Below, one piece after another: positions 54,703 through 63,323 of a DNA stretch of 64,000 nucleotides. Both the position numbers and the translations under genes were made by a program. This DNA is from an uncultured Draconibacterium sp. (GTDB lineage Bacteria > Bacteroidota > Bacteroidia > Bacteroidales > Prolixibacteraceae). Within the stretch, counting starts at the first letter, position 1, and the number at the start of each line of letters is the position of its first letter. The notes beneath the pieces are model-generated. The model was not told where the DNA came from and made no database searches. It saw nothing but the letters and a program-made list of their open reading frames with translations. The stretch spans positions 372,001 through 436,000 of the forward strand of contig NZ_OY775905.1 in NCBI RefSeq assembly GCF_963675065.1, in the 5' to 3' direction.

Positions 54703-54903
54703 AAAAATCAGTATCCCCCGAGGGGGGGATGAAAATAGCCCCCCAGTCCCTGCTTTAGGGGTGAAACAGCTGTGTCTCTGTGCTTAAAAATTTTGTTTTG
54801 ATTTTTTAGGCTTGAAAAAAATAGAAATAGTAATGTCTTCTATAATTTCTGGTTTTTATAATTTTTTATAAAAAATCTGAAATAATATAGAAAAGTGATT
54901 TTT
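54703..54903 (+). ncRNA. Candidate retron msr-msd RNA
   Basis: AAAAATCA (54703-54710, a1) is complementary to TGATTTTT (54896-54903, a2). After a1 comes ATCCCCC/GGGGGAT (54713-54730, 4-nt loop), other GC hairpins, and then a long AT-rich hairpin (54839-54891) built from TCTATA+ATTTC and TTTTTATAA, paired with TTATAAAAA and GAAAT+TATAGA around a TTTT loop. This order (a1, short msr hairpins, long msd hairpin, a2) is that of retron RNAs. It lies upstream of the effector and RT genes, as in the Ec86-type order. The branching G is not certain. 54904-55287 holds a further possible hairpin (AGGTCT with AGACCT) and the promoter region of the next gene. Confidence 0.5.
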
Positions 54904-55287
54904 ATCGGATGGCTAAAAAAAATCCAAATATAAAAATGCGTTTTCGTGAAAGTAGGTCTTAAAAAATTTTTGGTAAAAAAAATTGAAAAACACCAAGCCA
55001 GACCTTATGCTATTAGCTTATGTTTATTTAAATATTTTTTCTACTTTTAAGGAAATATAAAACTAATGTCTATTCACCTAATCAGCAATAATCACAAATT
55101 CAACAATAGCCTTCTTTATTAGAAATTGACAACAGGATGTGAAATCGATGTTGCCAAGGTGATACTTATAGAATTTTAGTTGCATTGCTTTTTAATAGAA
55201 CTGGTGAATTAATATTAGTTCTGCGTGTGGCATGATTGATTATCGCATATGGTATTATAAAAACAAAAAACTCAATAATCAAAAGGA

Positions 55288-56547
55288 GTGACAGGTCGAA
55301 AAAATATAGTAAGTAATGAACAAGCTGAGCAAATAGAAAGTATATGCAAAAGGCTTCAGCATTCCGTGACCCAGATTCAGATTATTAATTGGTTGAGAAA
55401 TTTTGAAAAGGAAGAATCGAATATTGCATTGAGAGTCTTGAATAGTTTAAGGTATTTTTCTATTCCAGATATAATCTATGAATTTGATGAAAGCATAAAA
55501 AGAATACTAAATGAATATCCCAAACACGATAAATATTATCTACATGGAATTGGAGACTTTGGGGAAAGCGGAACTACTTTAATTTATTATATAAAGAAAA
55601 CTCCGACTTACCAGCAAAATGAATCAAAATTTAAGGTGTTGTCGCATTTAAAAAAGCTAAAGCAACAAGGATTAAAATCAGGAGATTGTCTGGTACTTAT
55701 TGATGACATAATTGGGTCGGGTAAATCATTACAGACCTATTATAATCACAATATTAGTCAGCAATTAAGTAAGGAGCAAATTAAAATTAAAACACTTGTA
55801 CTTTGTTTAGCATATATGAATGAAAGTATTAAGCTGCTAAATGAAACCATTGACAACCTAAAAATTTTTGGAACAGGCTATGTTAAAGCATTTTCTTCAG
55901 GGAGTTCTGTATTTGGATACCGCCCTAAAATGTTGCCAGTTAGAGAATTCTGTTTTAAATACGGCATTGAACTATTTGAGTGTTATGACCGTGAGTTAAA
56001 AAAGCAAGTAAAACATCCATTAGGCTTTAATAATTCTCAGTCATTAATTGTTTTTGCACATTCCTCACCTAACAACACTCTACCAATAATTTGGTCTAAT
56101 AAAAATAATTGGCAACCGTTATATCCAAGAAGTTCATATGTGAAAATTTCACAATCTAAAGATTTTAGAAGTGAAACAATTCATTGGCTAAACATCGCAT
56201 ATCAATTAAACCTTCTTCAAAACAAGCAATCTTTGAATTATGTTTATTTTCATGACATGAACTATCGACTGCTTGCAGTAATAAGACTAAAAAAGAGAAA
56301 AAGTATAGATTCAATAATTTGTCAGATTTTGGGACTCAGCATAAATGAATTAAACGAAGTTTATACACAAGGTCAAAGCCTAACATTTTTTGATAATTTA
56401 CTTAACCTAACTATAAATGCAGATGAAATATATGACCAAATTAAAAGAAAAATAAAGATTGCTAATACACAAGAAAGAAGAAAATATAGAAAAGAAAATA
56501 ATGGACAAAAAATATATGTTCCAAAAATATTCTTGGGAAAGTCATAG
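55288..56547 (+). CDS. Phosphoribosyltransferase-type (PRTase-CE) protein, retron effector candidate
   Basis: 419 residues from GTG 55288, preceded directly by AAAAGGA. The N-terminal ~65 residues are a helical, winged-helix-like segment (QIQIINWLRNFEKEESNIAL). The PRTase fold follows, with the PRPP-loop signature CLVLIDDIIGSGKSLQTYY (residues ~130-150). The C-terminal part (~240-410) is unassigned. PRTase-CE proteins are known in conflict systems. The gene sits 162 bp upstream of a retron-type RT and downstream of the candidate RNA, so it is best read as the toxic or effector half. From memory, PRTase-bearing retrons form their own class (type III); I have not checked this. Confidence 0.75.
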   Translation: MTGRKNIVSNEQAEQIESICKRLQHSVTQIQIINWLRNFEKEESNIALRVLNSLRYFSIPDIIYEFDESIKRILNEYPKHDKYYLHGIGDFGESGTTLIYYIKKTPTYQQNESKFKVLSHLKKLKQQGLKSGDCLVLIDDIIGSGKSLQTYYNHNISQQLSKEQIKIKTLVLCLAYMNESIKLLNETIDNLKIFGTGYVKAFSSGSSVFGYRPKMLPVREFCFKYGIELFECYDRELKKQVKHPLGFNNSQSLIVFAHSSPNNTLPIIWSNKNNWQPLYPRSSYVKISQSKDFRSETIHWLNIAYQLNLLQNKQSLNYVYFHDMNYRLLAVIRLKKRKSIDSIICQILGLSINELNEVYTQGQSLTFFDNLLNLTINADEIYDQIKRKIKIANTQERRKYRKENNGQKIYVPKIFLGKS

Positions 56548-56618
56548 TTTGATTAGCTTCTCTCCTTTGGAGATGACTTGCTTCTTGAGCAAGGGAATTC
56601 TAAAGCTACTTTACATTA

Positions 56619-56670
56619 TTTTGTGTGTAACACCGCCTGCGCACATGCCACCCTGCTGTCACACACAAAA
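56619..56670 (+). repeat. 10-bp perfect inverted repeat between effector and RT
   Basis: TTTTGTGTGT (56619-56628) and ACACACAAAA (56661-56670), extended by ACA/TGT after one mismatch. An alternative location for retron RNA, or a transcription attenuator. Confidence 0.4.
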
Positions 56671-56709
56671 CACTAACCGTTATTTGTATTCAAAACAGAG
56701 TAATCAGCT

Positions 56710-57804
56710 ATGACTTTTTCCCAAGATTTATATAGTGAGAAAGCAAGAAGTTATGGACATACGGAAGAGTTCATTAGTTTAACTGTTGATTATGCGGAAA
56801 ACCTTTTGGCAAAAAATCTGCCAGTGATATTCTCCACAGAACATTTAGCTTTATTATTGAATTTGGAGATTGAAGAATTAAAATACATAATTGAAAAGAG
56901 AGAAGAACATTATAAATTTTATCAGATAAAGAAAAGAAATGGGAAAGGATTTCGTCAAATAATAGCTCCACATAATAATCTCAGGGAAATACAGCAATTT
57001 ATAAATGTTGAAATACTAAATAAAATTGAGATACATAATCAGGCAAAAGGTTTTATAAAAGGTAAATCAATATTAGATAATGCTAAACCTCATGAAAATA
57101 AACATGCAATTCTAAATATTGATTTATTGAAGTTCTTCGATAGTATTTCAGAAAGAAGAGTATATGGGATTTTCAAATCGATGGGATATTCAACAAATCT
57201 ATGTGTCGATTTAGCAAAATTAACCACAGTTAGGCTTCCAGATAAGTATTTTGAAACCTTTACTCAAAAAGAACTTAAATCATATAAAGATTTAGTTCCA
57301 AAAAATTCAAGTGTTCTCCCGCAAGGTGCACCAACAAGTCCAATGATTTCAAATCTTGTATTAAGACGATTAGATAATAGATTGAATAAATTAGCAAAAA
57401 AGCAAAATGTGGAATATACGAGATATGCAGATGACATAACTTTTTCTGGAGAGATTTCAGAATTACCACAAATCAAATTACTAAGACATATTATTAGAGA
57501 TGAAGGCTTTTGTATTAATTGGGGGAAAGTTGGGATTTATAAAAAAGGAAGAACTCAAATGGTGACTGGTCTTACTGTTTCTAATGGTACGCATATTCAT
57601 CGTAATTTCAAAAAGGAAGTTAAGAAGCATATCTATGGTTGTATAAATTTCGGTGTTGAAAACCACTTGAAATTTTTAAATATTGACGATAAAAAGTTCT
57701 ATAAAGAGTGGCTTCTTGGGAAAATTTATTTTATAAAAGCAATAGAACCTCATGATGCACAAAGAATGCTAAGTGACTTTAATAAAATAATATGGTTGAC
57801 ATAA
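56710..57804 (+). CDS. Retron-type reverse transcriptase
   Basis: 364 residues, full length. Retron-specific marks: NAKPH at residues 124-128 (region X, NAxxH), NIDLLKFFDSI with the first catalytic Asp (138), QGAPTSPMISN, the active site YADD (Y239-D242) and VTGLTVSN at 285-292 (region Y, VTG). Group II intron maturase and CRISPR-RT features are absent. The enzyme would copy the msd part of its own RNA into a branched DNA, and its complex would hold the adjacent PRTase protein in check until phage infection. Seen: RT class. Inferred: defence mode. Confidence 0.92.
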   Translation: MTFSQDLYSEKARSYGHTEEFISLTVDYAENLLAKNLPVIFSTEHLALLLNLEIEELKYIIEKREEHYKFYQIKKRNGKGFRQIIAPHNNLREIQQFINVEILNKIEIHNQAKGFIKGKSILDNAKPHENKHAILNIDLLKFFDSISERRVYGIFKSMGYSTNLCVDLAKLTTVRLPDKYFETFTQKELKSYKDLVPKNSSVLPQGAPTSPMISNLVLRRLDNRLNKLAKKQNVEYTRYADDITFSGEISELPQIKLLRHIIRDEGFCINWGKVGIYKKGRTQMVTGLTVSNGTHIHRNFKKEVKKHIYGCINFGVENHLKFLNIDDKKFYKEWLLGKIYFIKAIEPHDAQRMLSDFNKIIWLT

Positions 57805-57974
57805 AAAAGAACAAGAACCACGAACAATTTGGAATATGCAATGCATTGTCTGAGCTCCTTTTCCCACCGTAAGGTATTATTATGTGTTGATTTACTTCGA
57901 AATCCGCAATACAGCATATGAGTAAATTATAGAACATGTTTCAGAAACGCTGTTCAATCAATATAACTTAAAAT

Positions 57975-59096
57975 ATGAATGGAAAAATAATAGAATTTGT
58001 AAGAACTAAAGACTACAAGTTCATTAAGGAAATTGGACAAGGAGGAACTGGCAGAACAGTTTTATTGGAAGATGAAATAATAAATGAACGCTTTGTTTGC
58101 AAAAAGTATTCTCCTTACTATGAGGAACATAGACAATTGTTTTTCAATAATTTTAAAGAGGAAATTAAACTGTTACACCAAATATATCATCAGAATATTG
58201 TTCGTGTCTTTAACTATTACTTATATCCTGAACAATATACTGGCTATATTCTCATGGAATATGTTAAAGGAAAGAACATCTCAAAATTTGTTATTGATAA
58301 TCCCGATAGGCTAAATAATATCTTCGGTCAAACGATATCAGGTTTTTGTCATTTGGAAAAGAATAAAATCCTCCATAGAGATATTAGACCACATAACATT
58401 TTAGTTTCGAATGAAGGTGTTGTTAAAATAATTGACTTCGGATTTAGTAAAAAAGTAGATTTTGAAAATGATTACAAAAAAAGTATATCCTTAAACTGGA
58501 GATATAATCCACCTATGGACTTCACAAAGAAGATATACAACTTTAAAACGGAAGTTTATTTTGTTGCAAAATTATTTGAAGAAATTATATTCGAAAATAA
58601 TTTTGAGAATTTCGCATATAATGACATACTAAAACAAATGCTCATTCCAGATTATGATGAACGAATTAATTCATTTTTTGAAGTTGAAAGGGCAATTGTT
58701 GCTGATGAATACCAAGGCTTGACTTTTACAGAAGAAGAAAAAGGAATTTATATACGATTTGCATCAAGTCTGTCAGAAATTTATTCGAAAATTGATGTTG
58801 AATCTAAATATAATACCGACATAGATAAGATAATTTCAGGTCTTGATGAAGTTTACAGAAATTCAATGCTTGAAACTTTTGTGCAGAACCATAATTCTAT
58901 AGCTAAATGTTTTGTAAAAGGTGATTATCGCTATTATACGAAAAGAGATGTTGAAGTTAGTGTAATTAAAGACTTTGTTAATCTGCTAAAGTCAATATCA
59001 ATAGAGAAAAGAAAGGTTGTTATGAATAATTTATGGCAGAGACTTGATTCTATTGAAAGAGAGGCAAAAGTACCTGATGATGATTTACCCTTTTAA
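57975..59096 (+). CDS. Serine/threonine protein kinase (Hanks type), two-gene unit with a nuclease
   Basis: 373 residues. Kinase landmarks: glycine loop EIGQGGTGRTV (19-29), VAIK-type Lys in FVCKKY (43/44), hinge LMEYVKG, HRDIRPHN (134-141, with Arg in place of the usual Lys after D-I), IDFGFSKK (Asp154-Phe-Gly), and a shortened activation segment with WRYNPPM in the APE position. The C-terminal ~120 residues are helical and unassigned. The next gene starts 12 bp later and encodes a PD-(D/E)XK-like protein. A kinase that marks or senses phage proteins and switches on a nuclease would fit, but this is inference. Confidence 0.85.
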   Translation: MNGKIIEFVRTKDYKFIKEIGQGGTGRTVLLEDEIINERFVCKKYSPYYEEHRQLFFNNFKEEIKLLHQIYHQNIVRVFNYYLYPEQYTGYILMEYVKGKNISKFVIDNPDRLNNIFGQTISGFCHLEKNKILHRDIRPHNILVSNEGVVKIIDFGFSKKVDFENDYKKSISLNWRYNPPMDFTKKIYNFKTEVYFVAKLFEEIIFENNFENFAYNDILKQMLIPDYDERINSFFEVERAIVADEYQGLTFTEEEKGIYIRFASSLSEIYSKIDVESKYNTDIDKIISGLDEVYRNSMLETFVQNHNSIAKCFVKGDYRYYTKRDVEVSVIKDFVNLLKSISIEKRKVVMNNLWQRLDSIEREAKVPDDDLPF

Positions 59097-59108
59097 AATA
59101 GAAATTTT

Positions 59109-59645
59109 ATGACGCTTAAAGAGATTGTAGAAAGAGTTGAATTAGCAATTCGGGAATTAATCGAAAATGAGGGAGGAAACCTTCGCAGAGATTTGAATGA
59201 GTTAAATGTTTCAACTTATCTTGCATTTTACCTTAAACCATATTTTACAAATTATGATGTAGACCCCGAATATAATGGAGACGTTGACAAACCAAATGAC
59301 CGAAAGGCTTTAGATATTGCCAGAAATAGAATTAAGGAAGTTAGACAAAAACCTAATGCTCAGAATAATTATAGGTTAAGTCCTGACATAATAATTCATA
59401 AAAGAGAATCTAATGATAATAATTTAGTTGTAATTGAAGTTAAAAAGGATTCTCACCCTACACACCTCAAAGATTTTGATTTGATTAAATTGGAACATTT
59501 GACAATTAATTATCTCGGGAATCACTACAACTATGATATGGGGATTGCCCTAATTTTGGGTACAAAAGGTAATGTTGGAAACTATGAGATGAAGTTTTTT
59601 GTTGAAGGAAATCCAATTCGAAGAGATTTGATAAATGAAATGTAG
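59109..59645 (+). CDS. PD-(D/E)XK-like nuclease, partner of the kinase
   Basis: 178 residues. The core is LSPDIIIHKRE (Asp near 98) then LVVIEVKKDSH (Glu/Lys near 112/114), the PD-(D/E)XK arrangement, followed by YDMGIALILGT. An N-terminal LRRDLNELNVSTYLAFYLKP precedes it. Such small nuclease-fold proteins cut DNA or act as structural readers. The 12-bp spacing shows co-transcription with the kinase gene. Confidence 0.7.
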   Translation: MTLKEIVERVELAIRELIENEGGNLRRDLNELNVSTYLAFYLKPYFTNYDVDPEYNGDVDKPNDRKALDIARNRIKEVRQKPNAQNNYRLSPDIIIHKRESNDNNLVVIEVKKDSHPTHLKDFDLIKLEHLTINYLGNHYNYDMGIALILGTKGNVGNYEMKFFVEGNPIRRDLINEM

Positions 59646-59651
59646 AAAACC

Positions 59652-59769
59652 AACGCAAATATCTTGTTGCGGTGATGTGAAAGGTGGTAAATGTCAGTAT
59701 ATAGTGTGATGTATTGAAAGTAAATGACCGTGAAATCTGCAACAATTAATAGAATCTACGATTAGCGTT
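59652..59769. repeat. Inverted repeat, possible cassette junction
   Basis: AACGC (59652-59656) and TTGTTGC (59664-59670) face GCAACAA (59739-59745) and GCGTT (59765-59769): two nested arms as in an attC site. The gap at 57.81-57.97 kb, before the kinase, also has inverted pieces (ATATGC with GCATAT). Confidence 0.4.
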
Positions 59770-59793
59770 CTGCTTCAAAAAAGATAACAGATA

Positions 59794-60927
59794 ATGAAAT
59801 CTGAAATTGAAATTAAACTTAACCAAATAGCCAATATATGGAATCATTTTATCTGGGAATATAAATTTTGTTCAAGAAAGATAAAGTTTACGGATGATGT
59901 GAAAACAAACTATTTTGGTGATATTCTTGGATATTTTCAGGATACTTTGGATATCATTTTTTCACAAAGCAAAGGTTCAGATTTCATAGATAAATTTTCT
60001 GTCACAATAAGTATTCTGCAAGCTATTTATGTCCAACAGGACTTTGTTCAAGAAATGCTGGAGATATTTAAGACTGGAATTGAAAAAGGAAATTTAAAAC
60101 AAAATCAAAATTATTCTATAAACAGAGAAATACGTAATGAACTGATAGGGCATCCTATTCGAAAACAAAGTGGAAAACTGATATCATCAACACTTTTTAG
60201 TTACCATGCGAAAGAAGGTGAGATTCAATATTTGAGATACCATAAAGATAAAAAGTTCGAATATGAGGTTAAGACTTTTAAAATCTCGGAAATTCAAAAA
60301 AGGCATCATGATTTTCTTAAAGAGTATTTTGACGTTATCATAGAAAAGCTAAAAGAAATCTTAGATGATTACTTATTGGGAATTGACAAACTTGAGAATG
60401 TAATCAAAGGCAATGACTTTGAAACATTATTAAAACTTGTAGAATTGTATTCAGAAGCAATTTTCAAGTCGGACTATGCTTATGACAAATCCTCATTGAT
60501 TAAGATTTATAATAAAAGAAAAGAACATATTCGTTATCAGAGTTTTATCGATAGGTTTTGTAATGACCTTGAAGGCTCAATTATTGAAACAAGAAAATAT
60601 ATAAAATCAATATTTGAGAGACAACACCAAAAAATAGAAGTTCAAAATAGCTTACCAAAAATAGAATTTGTATTTAAAGATTTTAGCATTGAAGACGTTA
60701 AGGAAATCAGAAAACAACAAGAAAAATCTTATCACTATGAAATTGGAAAATTAGCAACTAAAAGAAACTGGGAAGATTTTAATTTCTTCGGAGGTATTTT
60801 AACATCTAAGTGCAAAGAAAATAAGTTGGTAATCAGTGAATTAAAACACATGGAAGAAAATATCTATGACGAAATAGAATATTATTCTTCATTAAGATTG
60901 ATTATGAAAGAATTAAAGGAAGAATAA
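59794..60927 (+). CDS. Hypothetical protein, possible HEPN-like
   Basis: 377 residues, helical and Lys/Glu-rich. The segment INREIRNELIGHPIRK (~108-123) has an Arg-x5-His spacing as in HEPN RNases, within helical sequence, but one motif is weak evidence. The C-terminal part (~290-377) contains EIGKLATKRNWEDFNFFGGI. No family recognised. It stands after a possible cassette junction and before the YbjQ-like gene, on the same strand. Confidence 0.5.
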   Translation: MKSEIEIKLNQIANIWNHFIWEYKFCSRKIKFTDDVKTNYFGDILGYFQDTLDIIFSQSKGSDFIDKFSVTISILQAIYVQQDFVQEMLEIFKTGIEKGNLKQNQNYSINREIRNELIGHPIRKQSGKLISSTLFSYHAKEGEIQYLRYHKDKKFEYEVKTFKISEIQKRHHDFLKEYFDVIIEKLKEILDDYLLGIDKLENVIKGNDFETLLKLVELYSEAIFKSDYAYDKSSLIKIYNKRKEHIRYQSFIDRFCNDLEGSIIETRKYIKSIFERQHQKIEVQNSLPKIEFVFKDFSIEDVKEIRKQQEKSYHYEIGKLATKRNWEDFNFFGGILTSKCKENKLVISELKHMEENIYDEIEYYSSLRLIMKELKEE

Positions 60928-60979
60928 AGTCATTGTTGAATTGGAAATAGCAAGCAAAACATTTACCTAAAATAAAAAC

Positions 60980-61393
60980 ATGATAGTAACGACAACCTCG
61001 AATCTGGATGAAATAAGAATTAAAGAATACCTGCAACCAATATCTGCTCATGTAGTAGTTGGCATGAATCTTTTTAAAGATTTTTTGGCAGGACTTACTG
61101 ATACGTTTGGCGGAAAATCATCAACATACGAGAAAACATTAGAATCAATAAATGAAGAGGTAATATACAAACTGGAGAAAAAAGCGTTAGCTATAGGAGC
61201 TAATTGCATACTTGGTTTGAAGATTGATAATAGTGAAGTTTCTGCGCAAGGGAAATCGATGTTAATGGTTACTGCTGTAGGAACTGCTGCTGTTGCAGAT
61301 ATCAATGAAGATTTATCAAAATCTATTCGCCACAATAAGAATGTGGCTACCAATAATGATGACCTAACAGAGTCTCTTTTTAAAGATGACTAA
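60980..61393 (+). CDS. YbjQ/UPF0145 family protein
   Basis: 137 residues. The family pattern is clear: MIVTTTSNLDEIRIKEYLQ, VVVGMNLFKDFLAGLTD, YEKTLESINEEVIYKLEKKA and AIGANCILGLKIDNSEVSAQGKS-like end, covering about residues 1-105. YbjQ proteins form pentameric rings; a metal-binding role is often written but not well established. It is cytoplasmic. It is the last plus-strand gene before the convergent recombinase; mobile copies usually have no known effect. Confidence 0.85.
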   Translation: MIVTTTSNLDEIRIKEYLQPISAHVVVGMNLFKDFLAGLTDTFGGKSSTYEKTLESINEEVIYKLEKKALAIGANCILGLKIDNSEVSAQGKSMLMVTAVGTAAVADINEDLSKSIRHNKNVATNNDDLTESLFKDD

Positions 61394-61434
61394 AATTTTA
61401 GCGAAGGGAGTGAAATTCAAACATTTTGTGGTAA

Positions 61435-63234
61435 TTATTTCTTATTTAATCTTGTTACATAGCTACCCATCTTTTGTAAATCAAATCCATAATCCCAGAA
61501 CTTATAGTAATTATTATACTCAATTAATTTTGATTTGTAATCATCAGCAATCATCAACATTCCATCTTCATCTAATTCTGCCCCTTTAGTATTGGCAAAA
61601 TCTATAAAATTTTTGCGATTCTCAACATAGAATGCTGTTTCATGAGACTGTAATCGTTTATCCTCAAAATGAAAATTATTATCTTTCTTCGCAGACCACT
61701 CAGAAAAGAAATCCATCATTGGGTCTGATAGAATTAGCATGTAATTGGTATATCGACTAATTAAGATATGTAAAGGACTGACTCTATCTTTTAAGAAGAT
61801 GTGAATAGATTGGTAAACATCACTTTTACGACCAGAAAAATTTACATTTACCTTAACCGTTTTTATCTCAATTTTGGAAATAATCTGCTGAATCATTGTG
61901 TTAATTCTTTCTTTATTTCCTTCTTTAAAACTATATTTTAACCCGTGATTGATTGACATTAATTCTTTAACTCGCAATGACAGCTTAGTTACTTCCGAGT
62001 CTAAGAAAGACTCCCGTTCTCTTATTTCATTTAGTTTAATATTTTTTTTCTCTTTGGTGATATCACCGTCAGAATACATTTCAATAATTTTATCTATTTT
62101 ACCATCAATCTTTTTCTTTTCAATATTATAACCTGATAGTTCCGCTTTGACAATTGAAAGTTTATTCTTAATATTCTGTTTTTCCGTTTTTCTCTGTTCT
62201 GATGTTAGTTTGTTACCATACTTATTGATTACGTGATATAATGCATCGTAAAACCGTTTTATACCAACGCCTTTATTTCCACAAGAATCTTTGTATCCAG
62301 CCGTAACACACCTAATTGAGTGCGTTCTTTGTGAGTTAACGTAATTCATGCTCTGTCCACATTTTCCACACTTCATTACCTTCGATGAAATGACATAATC
62401 ATACTTCCTTTTATTCTTTTGATTGGGGTTTGTTTTTAAGCGTTTATTAACCTGTTCAAACAACTCATTATCTACCAGTTTAGGGCAACTAATTTTAAGG
62501 TCTTTGTATGTTCTCTCTCCAATCATTAAAGGGTTTGACAATATGTGATTTACAACACTCTCCGACCATCTTTTTCCATATCTTGATGCAATATTATTAA
62601 GGTTTAAATGATTTGCAATTTGCTTAGTTGAATAATTACCATTGTACATTTCATACATCATCACAACTATTTTACTATTGATGGGATGTGGTTTTAATTC
62701 TTTTGTAACCTTATCCATTACGAAACCAAACGGTGGTGCTCCCCCCGTCCATATATGACGATTCTTTACTGCCCGATACCTACCATCCTTGGTTCTTTGT
62801 GCAATTGCATCACGCTCAATTTTTCCTGCTACAATCATACTGCTAAGTACCATTGTTGCCATTCCATCTTCTGTACCATCTGGTTTGAGAGTAAGAATAT
62901 TCTCTTTATGTAGGTATATATTTATACCCTTTTCTTGCATACTCTCAATGAAGACATGGCAATCTGCAATACGTCTACTTATTCGGTCAATTGAATATGC
63001 AAGCACGAAATCAATTTTATTATTATCCAGAAAATCATTGAACTCTGTAAATACTTCCCTATCGTTTTTTTTAGCATTTCCACTAATCTGTTCATCATAT
63101 GTCTCTATGACATTAATGTTCATTTTTTTTGCGCTTTCCTCAAGGATAGATATTTGAGTTGCTGTCGACTGAAGTGGCGTTGAAACTCTGGCAAATATTA
63201 CCCCCGTAAGCGGTTGGCTGGATTCTAATGGCAT
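61435..63234 (-). CDS. Large serine recombinase (integrase of the island)
   Basis: 599 residues. Resolvase domain (1-~155): GVIFARVSTPLQSTATQ with the nucleophile Ser near residue 18, YSIDRISRRIADC, and KIERDAIAQRTKDG. Recombinase domain (~165-270): WTGGAPPFGFVMDK and LSNPLMIGERTYK. Zinc ribbon: CGKCGQSMNYV with later CVTAG...SCGN. A coiled coil (~345-430) and C-terminal extension follow. It should integrate the element between attP and attB, and cut it out with a directionality factor. Its start is 46 bp from the right att half-site. The reconstructed attP symmetry is what this family recognises. No excision factor is recognised; the 59-residue gene is one candidate. Confidence 0.95.
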   Translation of the reverse strand: MPLESSQPLTGVIFARVSTPLQSTATQISILEESAKKMNINVIETYDEQISGNAKKNDREVFTEFNDFLDNNKIDFVLAYSIDRISRRIADCHVFIESMQEKGINIYLHKENILTLKPDGTEDGMATMVLSSMIVAGKIERDAIAQRTKDGRYRAVKNRHIWTGGAPPFGFVMDKVTKELKPHPINSKIVVMMYEMYNGNYSTKQIANHLNLNNIASRYGKRWSESVVNHILSNPLMIGERTYKDLKISCPKLVDNELFEQVNKRLKTNPNQKNKRKYDYVISSKVMKCGKCGQSMNYVNSQRTHSIRCVTAGYKDSCGNKGVGIKRFYDALYHVINKYGNKLTSEQRKTEKQNIKNKLSIVKAELSGYNIEKKKIDGKIDKIIEMYSDGDITKEKKNIKLNEIRERESFLDSEVTKLSLRVKELMSINHGLKYSFKEGNKERINTMIQQIISKIEIKTVKVNVNFSGRKSDVYQSIHIFLKDRVSPLHILISRYTNYMLILSDPMMDFFSEWSAKKDNNFHFEDKRLQSHETAFYVENRKNFIDFANTKGAELDEDGMLMIADDYKSKLIEYNNYYKFWDYGFDLQKMGSYVTRLNKK

Positions 63235-63280
63235 AACATATCATTTTTGTTCCACAACAAATATAAGCAATATATATATA

Positions 63281-63323
63281 TGCCATCTTATTAAAATTCT
63301 TGCAGTTTCAGGATTACACGTCG
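63281..63323 (+). other. attR of the serine-recombinase island
   Basis: Element half-site 63281-63304 (begins TGCCATC, ends TTGCA), GT at 63305-63306, then host comEC. With attL it rebuilds attP as 24 + GT + 24 bp, in which 16 of 24 positions match between the two arms. Confidence 0.85.

Larger units (their letters stand above)
30452..63304. mobile_element. 32.9 kb large-serine-recombinase genomic island inserted in comEC
   Basis: Both ends are fixed by sequence: host comEC reads through in frame when 30450 is joined to 63305, and the two element ends rebuild a symmetric 50-bp attP. The recombinase gene lies at the right end, 46 bp from the right half-site, in the usual arrangement. The element is much more AT-rich than the host genes. 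I find no phage capsid, terminase, relaxase or conjugation genes, so it is probably an integrative element moved by the recombinase with outside help. Most recognisable cargo belongs to anti-phage or stress families. Confidence 0.93.

Noticed and set aside
54703..54903. G-rich and C-rich runs as a G-quadruplex
   Set aside because: They pair with each other as hairpins in a retron-like order, which explains them better.
56459..56713. 84-codon frame overlapping the end of the PRTase gene
   Set aside because: Out of frame with the PRTase and covers the inverted repeat; no sign of a real protein.
56710..57804. Group II intron or CRISPR-associated RT
   Set aside because: No maturase, endonuclease or Cas1 part, and the retron NAxxH and VTG marks are present.
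30452..63304. Prophage
   Set aside because: Only DUF5131 and the recombinase are phage-like; no capsid, tail, terminase or lysis genes are seen.
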